Of a DNA stretch of 64,000 bases, positions 1-11,405 are shown piece by piece. The translations under genes and the position numbers were made by a program. The stretch covers positions 124,358,001 through 124,422,000 of the forward strand of contig CM075672.1 of NCBI GenBank assembly GCA_037962975.1. The letters run 5' to 3'. How positions within the stretch are numbered: position 1 is the first letter of the stretch; every line of letters begins with the position of its first letter. The notes under the pieces are model-generated. The model did no database searches and was not told where the DNA came from. It saw only the letters and a program-made list of their open reading frames with translations. This DNA is from Clitoria ternatea (taxonomy: Eukaryota; Streptophyta; Magnoliopsida; Fabales; Fabaceae).

Positions 1-947
1 TTTGTTGTCCTTGTTCTTTTTCTTGAGGTTTAAATAATCAACCTTGAAGTGACCTATTTTGCTACATTCAAAACAAGTAGGGGGATTAGTGTAATCTTTA
101 AATGACTTCTTACCTTGGTTTGGATTTCTTCCTCGGAAGCCTTTCTTCTTCAAGAATCTTCCAAACCTTTTGACAAGTAGACCAAACTCTACATTATCAA
201 GTTCTTCATACTTGGATTCTTCTTCATCTTCTATTGATGTAGTTTTAAGAGCAATGCTTTTCTTTCTAGTGAGCTTATTTTCTTCTTCCTTGGCTACTTT
301 TAAGTCTTTGAGCTCTTGTTCATGTTCTTGAAGCTTACCAAATAGTGTGGTAAGGGACATGGCGTAGAGGTTTGCCATTTGCTTCAATACGGTTACCATT
401 GATTGTCATTCCCTAGTCAAACTTTTCAACACCTTTTGGATTAGTTCCTTGTTGCTGTAAGTTTTGCCCAAAGTAAGTGATTTATAATAAGAGTAAACCA
501 TTTTTGCATATCTATAATACTTTCATCCAGAATCATTTTGAAACCCTCATATTAACTAGTAAACATACCAATTTTTGCATCTTTAACATCATTACCTTCA
601 TGAATTGTTTCAAGAGTTTCCCACATTTCTTTAGTGGTATTTCAAGTAATAACTCTAAAGAATTCATCAAGGCCTAATGCTAGAGTAATAAGATTTTTTG
701 CTTTAAGATTAAATTGTACCTTTTTCTCCTCCTCATTGGTCCACAAATCCATAGGCTTATCATATTCCACATTATCAACAACATATTTGGGAACAAAAGG
801 ACTAAATTGAATAGCATTTCATACCTTAAGATCATAGGATTGGACAAAAATTTCCATCCTTTCTTTCCAAAAAGCATAGCCTTCACCATTGAAAGTAGGA
901 GGCGTATTGGTAGCACCACCCTCGAGAAAGAGATTGCTTGAGGCCAT
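1..947 (-). pseudogene. Ty1/copia gag pseudogene (partial)
   Basis: Read on the minus strand, an ATG at 945-947 opens a frame beginning MASSNLFLEGG and followed by PTFNGEGYAFWKERME, which is the N-terminus of a plant copia gag of the UBN2/DUF4219 type. The frame continues with VDNVEYDKPMDLWTNEE and ends near a zinc knuckle CFECSKIGHF around positions 60-100, whose last cysteine appears to be replaced. Stop codons cut the frame at 819-821, 642-644 and 552-554, so no full Gag can be made. The 3' part of gag and all of pol lie left of the window. A primer site and LTR lie immediately upstream (right). Gag normally packages element RNA; this copy is dead. Family assignment is by recognition of the motif pattern. 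Confidence 0.82.
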
Positions 948-988
948 TTTTATCTCCTGCAGCAGTTAAGCCTTCTAGCAAGAGTCAA

Positions 989-1000
989 GCTCTAATACTA
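989..1000 (-). promoter_or_regulatory. Degenerate primer-binding site (tRNA-iMet type)
   Basis: The minus strand reads TAGTATTAGAGC, two mismatches from TGGTATCAGAGC, the complement of the 3' end of initiator tRNA-Met used by most plant copia elements. It sits two bases after the LTR end TTAACA and about 40 bases before the gag ATG, as expected for a copia element on the minus strand. Confidence 0.7.
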
Positions 1001-1002
1001 CT

Positions 1003-1740
1003 TGTTAACCAAGTGGCCTCAATAACTCAAGAGGGGGAAGGGTGAATTGAGTTTTAAAAACAATTACCTTGTAAAAGTTCTATCTTAATTTTACTTTGCT
1101 TTACTAGAGGAATGAAGAAATTAATATATAAATGAGCAAGTCATAGTAATTGAAGCAAGTAAATAAAGCAAATAAATAACTCAAAATTAAATAGAGTTAG
1201 GGAAGGGAGATAGTGACACACTCAAAATTTTATCTTGGTTCGGTTCCCCTACGTCCAGTATCTAAGTAAACTTACTTGAGATTTTTCACTAATAAGAATT
1301 TAAGATTTACAACATAAGCAAATAAAAGTCTCTTGATTTCCCTACCAAGAACATATCCCCCACTCTTTTATCCTTCTCAAAATTCTTACCCAAACAATAA
1401 CCCCAAAGGCTATAACCTTGTCTTTGTTACCAGGCTTTAACCCAATTTGTGTATGAGTGAAAACAAAACCTTTTAACTCCTCTTATAATCAATATATGAA
1501 ACAAAATAAGAGAAGAAAATACGTGATAATGATCACGAAATATAGCTCTCAATGTAGAGCAGAAATTGCAAATTTGAAGCTATAAAAAAACTCTCTTAAT
1601 AGAGTAGAATAAGAAATTTAAAGCACAAACACAATGTGGTCAACTCAAAGAATGTAGCTCTCTTTTGATAGAGCGAATTTAGAAAATATAATCGTAGAAA
1701 GAAAGTCAATCAACAAAAACTATAAAATTTTGAAATTATT
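1003..1740 (-). repeat. Copia LTR, right edge uncertain
   Basis: The LTR ends (minus strand sense) in TTAACA next to the primer site and holds the block GGTTCGGTTCCCCTACGTCC near 1236-1256, which resembles the U5 side of common SIRE-type plant LTRs. The far edge cannot be fixed because no partner LTR is in the window. The AT-rich sequence up to about 2230 may be its U3 or a separate LTR fragment on the plus strand. No gene is visible in it. Confidence 0.55.
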
Positions 1741-1764
1741 TGAAAAAGAGATAATCGAATAAGG

Positions 1765-1970
1765 TAATCGATTAAGATGAATTTGGACTAGTTTTAATTA
1801 AAATATAATGTTGCTAATCGATTAAGATGAATCTAAATGTGTTTTAATTAAGATAGAGTGGTACTAATCGATTAAGATAATTGATTAAGATGAATCTAAA
1901 TGTGTTTTGATTAAAACAGAATGTTGCTAACCGATTAGACTAATCGATTACACTACAAATTTTGACTAAT
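1765..1970. repeat. Tandem ~50-bp repeat built on TAATCGATTA
   Basis: The word TAATCGATTAAGATGAAT starts at 1765, recurs at 1815 and 1865 (exact 50-bp period), then appears as TAACCGATTAGAC at 1928 after a 13-bp expansion of the third unit. TAATCGATTA is a perfect palindrome. The array lies in LTR-like sequence without coding potential. Confidence 0.8.
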
Positions 1971-2059
1971 TCTTAGCTTTGCTAAATTTAAGGGATATTT
2001 TTCAAAGGAATCAATTTCAAATATTCATATTATAACGGCTAGTTATCTACTTGAAACAC

Positions 2060-2068
2060 TATAAATAG
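2060..2068 (+). promoter_or_regulatory. TATA box of an LTR-like promoter
   Basis: TATAAATAG is followed by a pyrimidine-rich leader (CTTTCTTACTCTCTCTTTCA near 2109-2128), the usual arrangement of a plant LTR promoter. It faces right, opposite to the copia gag at the window start, so it probably belongs to a different, plus-strand LTR remnant. Confidence 0.45.
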
Positions 2069-2232
2069 AGGCCTAAGTTTTCATTAAAAAATACACACAT
2101 GCATTGAACTTTCTTACTCTCTCTTTCACATTTTCAAGAAGCAAAGCTAGATAATTTTTCTACTCTTTTAAATCTTCGTGGTTTGCTCTAAAAGAGAGCT
2201 ATAATCTTGTTAGTTAAGTTTATCTCTTTTGT

Positions 2233-3001
2233 GCTTTGATTTTAAATTTTGCTAGCAAAGCCACAATGAAGGATGAATATCTTATGCCAATAGCAGACAT
2301 GCTTAGTTGACGTAGCTGCTGGCAATGAAATTTTGAGTCTACTTAATGGTTATTCTAATTTGAAAAATGTTAGATTGAATTGAAGGAAGAGATATGATTG
2401 AGAAAACCATGCAAAAGATACAAGACTATATTCATATAGGAAATGACCCTTTTTAGATTAAGAGTAAGAAATAACATGTCACTAATGATGTACAAAAAAC
2501 AACAAATCAAGTGAACTAGTAAAACAATCTACTTTACCTGATTAGAAAAGAAAGATTAGACTATATTTATAATGATGGACCTCTTAGATTTGAGAAACGG
2601 CTAGTAGAGAAGACTAGGAAAATGGAAGTCTAAGATCTATTAGAAGGGGTGAGTTTAGGTGATGAGTATAATAAAAGACTAACTCATATAAGTACTTTGG
2701 TAGACAACAACTTAAAAATTGATATGATTAAGTTTCTGAGAGAATTTCAGATTTATTGTATATGGGACTATAAGGAAAAAACAGGGTTGAGTAGGGCATT
2801 AGTGGAACATAAACTAGCATTGTACCTTAAAAAGAAAAGCCATAAAACAGGCTATAAGGATATTTTCTCTTTAAGTTATGCATAAAAATAAAAAGGAAAT
2901 TTAAAGAATAATAGAAGTCAAGTTCATTTGCGCTACTAGGTATGTAGATTGGGTTCCAAACATAGTACTAGTGGTTAAGAAAAATAGATTCTTAGGGTGT
3001 G
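2233..3001 (+). pseudogene. Tat/Ogre-type Ty3/gypsy reverse transcriptase remnant, tandemly duplicated
   Basis: Positions 2262-2350 translate to a decayed RT block (ATMKDEYLMPIADML, then LSLLNGYS) like the ATPKDEYPMPIADML region of Tat/Ogre elements. Positions 2649-3001 encode the segment that should precede it: WDYKEKTGLSRALVEHKLAL, then RYVDWVPNIVLVVKKN. The order is therefore wrong for one gene: the RT core comes first and its N-terminal part follows. The RT core appears again at 20344, on the far side of element A. Removing A gives a head-to-tail duplication with a period of about 767 bp. Several stops and frameshifts are present. The function (RNA-templated DNA synthesis) is lost. Confidence 0.75.
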
Positions 3002-6000
3002 TGAGACACCCTAAAAAATACGGGTAAATTTTTCATGTTTTATAAATCATTAATTAATCGAATAATTAAAGTGTTGAGGCTTTCTAATTCAACACCTGGA
3101 TCTATGGAAAGCCACTCCCATATATGAAGATATGAGAGGGTAAATTAAAGAGATGATTTCATAATAAATTTCCAATTAGACACAGCAGAAGAAATGATTA
3201 ATTTGATTGTTGCATGATTGAATTTGAAGGGAGAAGATTTCATGAGGTTTAAGGATCCATAATATGTCCAATCTAATTTTAAGATGATGCAAGAAAAGGA
3301 TTTGATGCAAGGAAATAAGAAATTTTTTTTTGAATCATATCTAGGAGGGCATCAGGGTGCCACTCGCTCAAGCGAGTACCACATTCGCTTGAGCGAGCTC
3401 GTGTAGGCACGCTTGAGCAAAACCAAGAAAGGTTGAGCGAAGGAGAGTTTTGAGCATAGGGGGGGCCCCTTTGCTTGAGCGGACCTTATCTCGCCTGAGC
3501 GAGATTCGAAGGCCACACTTGGGCGAGCCAGCGAGACGCTTGAGCGAGAGAATAGGATTTCTTCCAGGGGCCAACCTCGCTTGAGCGAGTTCCATCTCGT
3601 TTGAATGAGATTGCTCCAGCAATAACAAGGACTCACTGCCCGATTTTTGCATGGGCGAGGCAAGGCTCGCCTGGGCGAAAATCGTCCAGTGTCTAATTTC
3701 TTTTCCTCTCGCTTGAGCGCCTCCCAAGCCAAGATCATTTCGCTTGAGCAAAAATGGTCCAGTGACCAACCTCTATTCCCATGCAAATCTCGCTTGGGCA
3801 AGAAAGCCATTCGCTCAGGCAAATTTTGGCCAGTGGCCATGCCCCTGATTCCCAAGGGTCTCGCTTGAGCGAGACTACCACTCGCTTGAGCGAGTTCTAT
3901 AGAACTTGTGCAGAAACATGGATTTTACACAACTTAGCATCTTAATTATCATTTCCTACCATTTTGACCCATCCTAATGCATTAGATGTACTACATTATA
4001 TAATTATGAGTCCTCCTAATTGCCCATATACTTCAAATCAAATTTCTTTCACTCAATGCATAGGATTTAAGCTCATTTCTATAAAACTTCATAAAATACT
4101 AAAAGTTATGAAATACCTCATTCATTCATGAAATTAAACACCAACAAGCATCATAGTTCATCATATTACATCATTTGGGTCATTGATGAAAATTGGCCAT
4201 GCACACCAAGGTCCAATTTTCCTACATGACCCTCAAATCATCAAATACAATCTAGATCACGAAATAAGCATACATGCACCCTATATGCTATACAAAATTC
4301 TAGATTTTGCCGGCCAAGGCACTTCCTATAAAACTATTTACCTCCTCAACCAAAATGCACTTCAAAATATCCACTCTTCCCATAGTGTCCTGCATCACAA
4401 GTCTAAGAATGGACAACATGGGAGAGTGAGTCATACATTCCAAAAGAATGAATATGAATAACATATGATTATGTACATATGCATCAACATGTATACTTTA
4501 CACACACACATCATTCACCATTTTATTCCTCATTATAATACACTCATACACATATCATAAATGACATTATAAGTCAAACAAGGTATACAAGCATATACAT
4601 AATCAAGTCTTGCAACATTAAGATTATTACACAACATATTCGCTTTACTCAGAATTATCATTTAGTATTCAAATCTTTATGTTGTCTTCACCTATTATAT
4701 CAACCCCAATACATCCATCATCATAATTCATCTCCTTTGGCATACTTCCTTGCTATATGCACAATGGAATGTTTCAACAATTATAGATCTGACTGTGGGA
4801 AAATAAACACTAATTGCGGGACACAAGTATAATCATCTAACCATACCCCTACTGCAGTAGTAAAATGTGTACACTTACTCTTAATTTGCATGCATTTCAC
4901 CAATTATTTTACTGGTACCAAACCGCATCGCCCATCATACAACACCTGGTCATTTTCACCATGACCGTGGCATACTACATATTCAACATATAGTGTTGCG
5001 GGCCAACCATGAGTTATATCATGCCAGCTATGATCCCAAGGACCACCGGGGACACCTGCTCATCAAGAGCCACCCCCCACAAGGGTCAACCACATGCGGC
5101 TCCCCGTAGCACAACATGGGAAACTTCGTGACTTACACACTGAGTCACAGGGGAAATATAAATTGCTCGTGCATAGAGCCGCCCTCCCACTGGGCCAACC
5201 GGGGGAATCCCTTAAAATTCCAACACCGGCAGCTATGCAGTATGCCATAGATGCAAATGCCAATCATATGCATTTCTCATTCTATGCATCCTATACATGC
5301 CACTCATCAACATCATCATCAACACCATTACCAACATCACCATAAGGTTTTTAGTGGATTTATTATTGTTGGTTATTATCATTTGTTTCAGCTTTTATAT
5401 GGCATCCTTATTATTATTTCATTCATATCATTCAATTCCAACATCAATACAAGAACATCAATCTCACACCATCAATTAAGGTATGCTATTCATCATACCC
5501 ATTCTCAATTAAACACCAACAATATTCATTTCACACTTATGGTGAACCTAACCCAAACACATCATCATCAAGGCAATGAACTAGCCAAACAATTTATCAT
5601 CACCATTTAGCATACCATAAACATTCCAAATGCACATTACATGTTGCCAAGCATATTCATCACCATCATCATGTTTAACAACCACAAATCAACATTACCA
5701 CTTAAACAAGGCTAACATGCATATTGTCACATATGACAATCAAACACTACTCAACTCATGCATTTAGAATATATAGACTCCTCTCCTACGTCAAGAGAAA
5801 AATTCTGATGGATACGACATACCCGCCTCGTCGTTCAGAATAGGTCCTACATTAACATACATGTAAAACCTCAATCAATTAACTATTTAAAACACAAATT
5901 CAATTCTAATTTAATCATCATTATATCTACCATTTCATAAAATGTACAAGACATGCTATAGACATCATTTTCCATCATTTGTTAGGCTTCGGGAATTCCT

Positions 6001-7011
6001 TCCCTTCAAGCCACATTCATTAAATTCAAGGGCTACCAACAACAATAGCCCAACATCCACAAAATACCATACCAACCAATACCCATATACCCAATGGCTT
6101 GTATTTGCTCTTAATCACACTATCCAACCAATATTTATAACTTTCCCTAATTCTTAAAAGCTAGGGTTTCTCTAAAACCCAACCACTCTCATTAATGCCT
6201 CAATATTCTTCATCTCCTACCAACATAAACGCATCTACCATATTTATTTCACTTAAACCATGTATTTATGACAACCCCCACTAGGGTTCATGCATTAAAT
6301 GCTCTCCTCAAACACCCATGTACATGCATTACTCTCCCAACACATAATAACACATACCCATAGCATTTAAACCAAACAAAAGTGGTAAAAATGGATTACC
6401 ACACCCAAAACAAAAATAGGTATCAAGAGAAGGGAGGGAGTTGCAAAAATAGAGAGGAAGAGGAAGACGATTTCAAGCTCTAATGGCCTCCTAACAAGCT
6501 TTCTTGAACGAAAATGAGAGAGAGGAAGGTCACCACCTTAGCTTAGGGTTTTAGGAGAAGAAGATAAGAGAAATGAAGAAGAAGTAAGGAGAAGGAAGAA
6601 ATGAAATGTTTTTGTTAAGTGGAGCCAAAAACCAACGAGAATGAAGAGAGGGAAATTTGGTTTTGTATTTCTTTTTAATCCTTCTCATTAAAGTTCATCG
6701 TTTTACCACAAACAGGATCTTTATTTGGGCTCAATACTTTATCTAAAAATTATTCCGAGTATATATTCGGACTCCCAATATTATTCACAGTATCCCTGAC
6801 CAATATCATCTCAATCAGAGATACTTGGTCCGACACCCACATTTCAATCGGGTCAGTTTTTAGCTTATTCGGTCTCCACAAATTACCAACACTCCCTAAA
6901 AATCTTAATTCAATTATTTCCAATGTTTTGGGACATTAAATAATTCATATTCAATTATTCAATATTTATTTCCTTAATTAATCCTCTATTTTGAAATTTT
7001 GGGATGTTACA
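3002..7011 (-). repeat. 3' LTR of element A (left copy)
   Basis: 4010 bp. On the plus strand it starts TGAGACACCC and ends GGGATGTTACA, next to the polypurine tract. It contains the palindromic-word array (3362-3900), long His/Ser/Thr-coding low-complexity AT-rich stretches, and the GC-richer block near 5040-5240 (CCAACCGGGGGAATCCC) shared with the other two copies. Open frames inside it are not genes. Confidence 0.93.
3362..3900. repeat. Array of CTCGCTTGAGCGAG-like words in LTR A
   Basis: The near-palindrome CTCGCT-TG-AGCGAG (six-base arms, two-base centre), in perfect and decayed forms, recurs throughout this stretch at irregular spacing of roughly 20-60 bases, for example ACTCGCTCAAGCGAGT at 3362-3377, TTCGCTTGAGCGAG at 3385-3398, and two copies at 3859-3895. 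The same array is in the right LTR and the solo LTR. The words keep minus-strand frames open by chance (3352-3855), which should not be read as a protein. Confidence 0.9.
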
Positions 7012-7024
7012 ATCCACCCCACCA
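7012..7024 (-). other. Polypurine tract of element A
   Basis: The minus strand reads GGTGGGGTGGAT immediately before the 3' LTR start TGTAACATCCC. This purine run is the expected primer for plus-strand DNA synthesis. A decayed inverted repeat (7031-7050, AAATTTCG / CAAAATTT) lies just before it, matching a better preserved one in element B. Confidence 0.85.
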
Positions 7025-7049
7025 AAAAGAAAATTTCGTCTTCAAAATT

Positions 7050-10000
7050 TAATATACCGGATTTGAACACGTCAGGATATCATTTTCTGATGTCGTCCTC
7101 ACGTTCCCATGTGAATGTCTCCACATTTCCATGTTTCCAAGCGACCTTCACCAAAGGTACCAACTTGTTCCGTAGTCTCTTCACGGAATGCTCGACGACA
7201 CGAACAGAAACAGGAGGAATAGATAAATCGTCTCGTACATCAACATCGTCCATAGGAATCACATGTAGGGGATCATGGACATATTTCCTCAACTGTGACA
7301 CATGAAAAACATTATGTAGATTTGCGAGATGCGGAGGGAATGCTATCCGATAAGCAACATCACCAATCTGCTGTTAGGGAATCCCATTAAGGTCAGACAG
7401 CGGAAACACAAAGGATTCCCAAAAGAATTGCAAACATATATGTCTCAAAGCATTATGCTAAATTAAAATTTTTAATTAGGGTTTACCTCTCATAGACGCA
7501 GATCAAGTTCCTCGATCAAAGCAATTGTAACTTCTCCCCTTAGGAGTCCACACAAACACTCCCACCAGAAAAACAGAGCTCTGAATGCTAGACGAAAATT
7601 TTGTTTTGGTCTAATTTCTGAGCCGCAGCCTATGAGCATCTCATGCTCTATATATAGGCTTAGGTCTTGACCTGAGCTCCTATTAAACATTGGGCTCTTG
7701 ACTCATTCTAAATGAGTTAGGCCCAAATAGTTTTATTTTTAGTCCAACTAAAATAAAGCTATCCTTTGGTGGGCTTACTCTATGTGTGTGACCCTATAGG
7801 TAAAATATTCGGTTATATTAATAATAAACTATTTTATTATTAATATAAAATAAGAGCAGTATCTAGCAATACATCATTATGTCCGAATATTATTTATCAT
7901 CGACATGACCTATAAGTGATAATTATTTTATATATCTATTCCTTTTGTCACGATATCTAATTGGGCCCAAGGCATGGTCGTCGTCATCCTTGTATGGCCC
8001 AATTCATTTTACTTGATACCAGAGTAGACTTTATAGAATAAATATCTAATACTTATTCGTCCTAGCATGGCCATGCATTTCATTAGTCTCACTCCATTAA
8101 GTGGCCCATAGATATCACTCCTGTCACATAGGAGAGACAAATTCCATCTACATCACTCACATCCCTCTGCATAATTTATCTATTGCCTAATCACAATCTT
8201 TATGGTCATCTTATTACAGATAACGTTTGATTGTATTAAAACAATAAACTCCTTATGTAGGAATCGTAGTGACTTCAAGTCGAAGGACTAAATACCATTA
8301 TCACATTGAGAACCGTTTATGACACTCGTGTAACGATCCATGCAACGTTCTCATGGTGGGTCTGTCCAGTACAACATTACCCTTAATGTGTACCCATGTA
8401 AAGACTTGATATCATATATCCATGATTTGTGAGATCAAATCATCAGTACATTTACACACTAATCTTAATGTATTTACATGTGTAAATACTTGATTAGGGA
8501 CGTTTTAGGAATAATTCTCATATGACCTATTATTCTAGGATAAATAGCATTTGTCTAAAACTGAAAATACTAATTTTATTAATAAGTTAAAATTGATACA
8601 TTAATAGCTCGTAGTGCATACACCAACATCTGCTCCAATACCTCGTAAGGTCCAACGAATCTAGGGCTCAAGTTTCCACTCTTCAGTGCCCTTCCAATCC
8701 CTTTATCACGTGAAACCTTCAAAAACACATGGTCACCCACCTGAAACTCTAGTGGTTTATGCCTCTTGTCATAGTAACTCTTCTGTCGATCCTGAGCAAT
8801 CTTCATATTCTTTTGTATCTTTTTAATCTGCTCAGTAGTCTCCTGAATAATTCCAGCCCCAAAACCAAGTTCTCACCGACCTCAAGCCAACACAAAGGGG
8901 TTCTACACTTCCTTCTATATGACGCCTCATATGGTGCCATGCCAATACTAGAATGGAAGCTGTTGTTGTAGGTAAACTCGATTAAAGGCAAGTATTTCAC
9001 CCAAGAACCACCATGTTCTAAAACACATGCACGTAACAAGTCTTCAAGACTCTGAATAGTCCTCTCGGATTGTCCGTCCGTTTGAGGGTGATAAGCTGAA
9101 CTTAACTTCAATTTAGAGCCCATGGCCTCATGTAGGCTTCCCCAAAATCGAGAAGTAAAATACGGGTCTCTATCAGAAACAATACTAGACGGCACCCCAT
9201 GCAATCTCGCTATCTCCTTTATGTACAACTGCGCCAGATCCTCTAAGGAACTCTTCATGCTAATCGGCAGAAAATGCGCACTCTTCGTTAAACGATCTAC
9301 GATCACCCAAGTTCCGTCACAATTGGACCTCGTCTTAGGTAGACCGGACACAAAGTACATAGCAACAGCATCCCATTTCCAAATAGGGATCTCCAAAGGT
9401 CTCAAATAACCAGATGGTCTTTGATGCTCGACCTTAGGCTTCTGACAAATAAGGTAAGATGCTACAAAGTTCGCCACATCACGCTTCATACCGGGCCACC
9501 AGAAATTCTTCTTCAAGTCTTAATACATCTTGGTAGAACCAGGATGAATGCTCAATACGCTTTTGTGAGCTTCCTCAAGTACACATTTTCTCACATCACC
9601 ACTTGAGGGAACATAAATTCAACCCTTCACACGCCAAATGCCATCTTGACCTTCCACTAGGAACAAATTCTTCCTTTTTTCTTGGGTTTTCTTCATCTCC
9701 ATCAAATACTCGTAATTTGGTTATTGAACCTTCACATATTCAAGAAATTCATTTGCGACTTTCAATATCTCGAGCAAGATTTTCTTGGAAGTATATGTCT
9801 CTACGCCCATATTCAAATCTCTAAATTGTTCAATCAACTCCATCTCTTTTGCCATCATCATAGAGATATGCAACGACTTTCGGCTCAAAGCATCGGCAAC
9901 CATATTGGCCTTTCCGGGATGATACCTCAACTCGAACTCACAATCCTTTAGGAATTCCATCCACTTTCTTTGGCGCATATTAAGTTCCTTTTGGTCAAAC

Positions 10001-10989
10001 AAATACTTAAGGCTCTTATGGTCACTAAAGACCACAAATTTAGAACCATACAAGTAATGTCGCCATAACTTCAAAGCAAACACCACCGTCGCCAATTCAA
10101 GGTCATGAGTAGGATAATTAACCTCATGCGGTCGTAATTGTCTCGACACATAGGCTATCATAGGCTCCTTTTGCATCAACACGCATCCAAGACCAAGATT
10201 AGACACATCACAATACACCATAAAATCATCTGTCAAATCGGGCAGCGCTAACACCGGTACGGTAGTAAGTCTCAATTTTAACTCTTGAAAACTTTCTTCA
10301 CATTCACGGGTCCATACAAACGGTTGATTCTTACGAGTCAACTTCATCAACAGTAAGGCTAAACGAGAAAATCCTTCAATAAACCTCTGGTAGTAACCGG
10401 CAAGACTAAGAAAACTTCTTATCTCTGTTACAGATGTCGGTCTTTCCCAAGCCATTACAGCTTCAACTTTCGATCTATCAACGACAACTCCATCACCGGA
10501 AATCACATGACCAAGAAAAGAAATCTCACTCATCCAGAATTCACATTTAGAGAGTTTAGCATACAATTCTTTCTCTCGAAGAATAGATAATACAAGACGA
10601 AGATGTCTTTCATGCTCTTCATGACTCTTGGAGTATACCAAAATATCATCGATAAACACCATGACAAATTGATCAAGATACTCATGAAAAATGCGATTCA
10701 TGTAATCCATGAAAATCGTAAGAGTATTCGTCACTCCGAATGGCATCACTACGTACTCATAGTGTCCATATCACGTTTGGAAGGTAGTTTTCAGAATATC
10801 TTCAGTCTTCATCCAAATTTGGTGATACCGGAACTCAAGTCAATCTTTGAAAACACCATGGTGCCTTTCAATTGATCCAAAAGATCATCAATGCGAGGAC
10901 GAAGATATTTGTTCTTAATAGTTAACTTGTTGAGTTGGCGATAATCAATACATAATCTCATGCTCCCATCCTTCTTTTTCACCAACAAC
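7050..10989 (-). pseudogene. Element A pol: RT, RNase H, integrase (broken; interrupted by a solo LTR)
   Basis: From right to left on the minus strand: LLVKKKDGSMRLCIDYRQLN (RT start, by 10989), the catalytic FIDDILVYS, RNase H with YCDVSNLGLGCVLM and SDHKSLKYLF, integrase with FWWPGMKRDV, IVSDRDPYFTSRFW and YHPQTDGQSERT, then the tail FQVGDHVFLKVS and GPYEVLEQ. A copia-type solo LTR (7372-8628) splits the frame after this point; the tail resumes with DVAYRIAFPPHL, LHNVFHVSQLRKYVHDP and VKVAWKHGNVETFTWERED. Frameshifts lie near 10800-10750 and 8800, and there are stops near 9520, 9620 and 9720 and one just after WEREDDIRK, close to the end of the tail. It would have copied and integrated the element; it cannot now. 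Confidence 0.9.
7372..8628 (-). mobile_element. Copia-type solo LTR inserted in element A integrase
   Basis: A 1257-bp unit starts TGTTAGGGAATCCC and ends ACACCAACA on the plus strand, flanked by a perfect 5-bp duplication TCTGC (7367-7371 and 8629-8633). Ignoring the unit and one duplication, the integrase tail of element A reads on in frame. No primer site, polypurine tract or coding domain is inside, so this is one LTR left after recombination. The minus-strand reading (start TGTTGGTGT, end CCCTAACA, TATATATA near 7640 followed by a plausible leader) suggests minus orientation. Copia membership is inferred from LTR size and ends only. Confidence 0.85.
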
Positions 10990-11022
10990 ACACACTAGTG
11001 CAAAAAAGGCTTTTTACACCGG

Positions 11023-11405
11023 CTATTTTTGACTTTTTACACCGGTTATTAGCCGGTGTAGATCCAGCAGGTGTAAAAAATATTAAATTTTACATCCGGT
11101 GTAAAAAATATTTTTTACACCTGTTATTTCAAAGTGACCCGGTGTAGATATAATATTTTACACCGGATTTTTTAGAGAGATCCGGTGTAAAAAATATTTT
11201 TACACTGGTTGTGCTCTTCATACCTGGTGTAAAAAGGTATTTTGTACCGATCTTTTTTATATAACCGGTGTAAAATATTTTACATCGGTTTCTTTTTACA
11301 CTTAGTATATAATTATTTAATTTAACACCGGTTGATTTTTTATAACCGGTGTAAAGACCTTTTTTTTTACTTTTTTCTATTTTGTTTTTTTATAACCGGT
11401 ACTAA
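11023..11405. repeat. Left subterminal repeats of the small CACTA
   Basis: Many direct and inverted copies of the core ACACCGG / CCGGTGT, usually inside TTTTACACCGG or CCGGTGTAAAA, fill this stretch. In CACTA elements such arrays are binding sites for the TNPA-type protein. Confidence 0.9.

Noticed and set aside
2041..2240. Reading 2060-2068 TATA as the promoter of a host gene
   Set aside because: Downstream sequence is Tat-type RT debris without a protein-coding gene; an LTR remnant explains it better.
3352..3868. Overlapping open frames of 73-167 codons on both strands (also at 16681-16908 and 41978-42391)
   Set aside because: They coincide with the palindromic-word arrays, which lack stops in several frames; no conserved domain, and copies in the sibling LTRs are broken differently.
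5251..5610. His/Thr/Ser-rich 119-codon frame, with a 122-codon relative at 18579-18947
   Set aside because: Shared only because both are LTR copies of element A; low-complexity CAT/ATC-rich DNA, no start context and no counterpart function.
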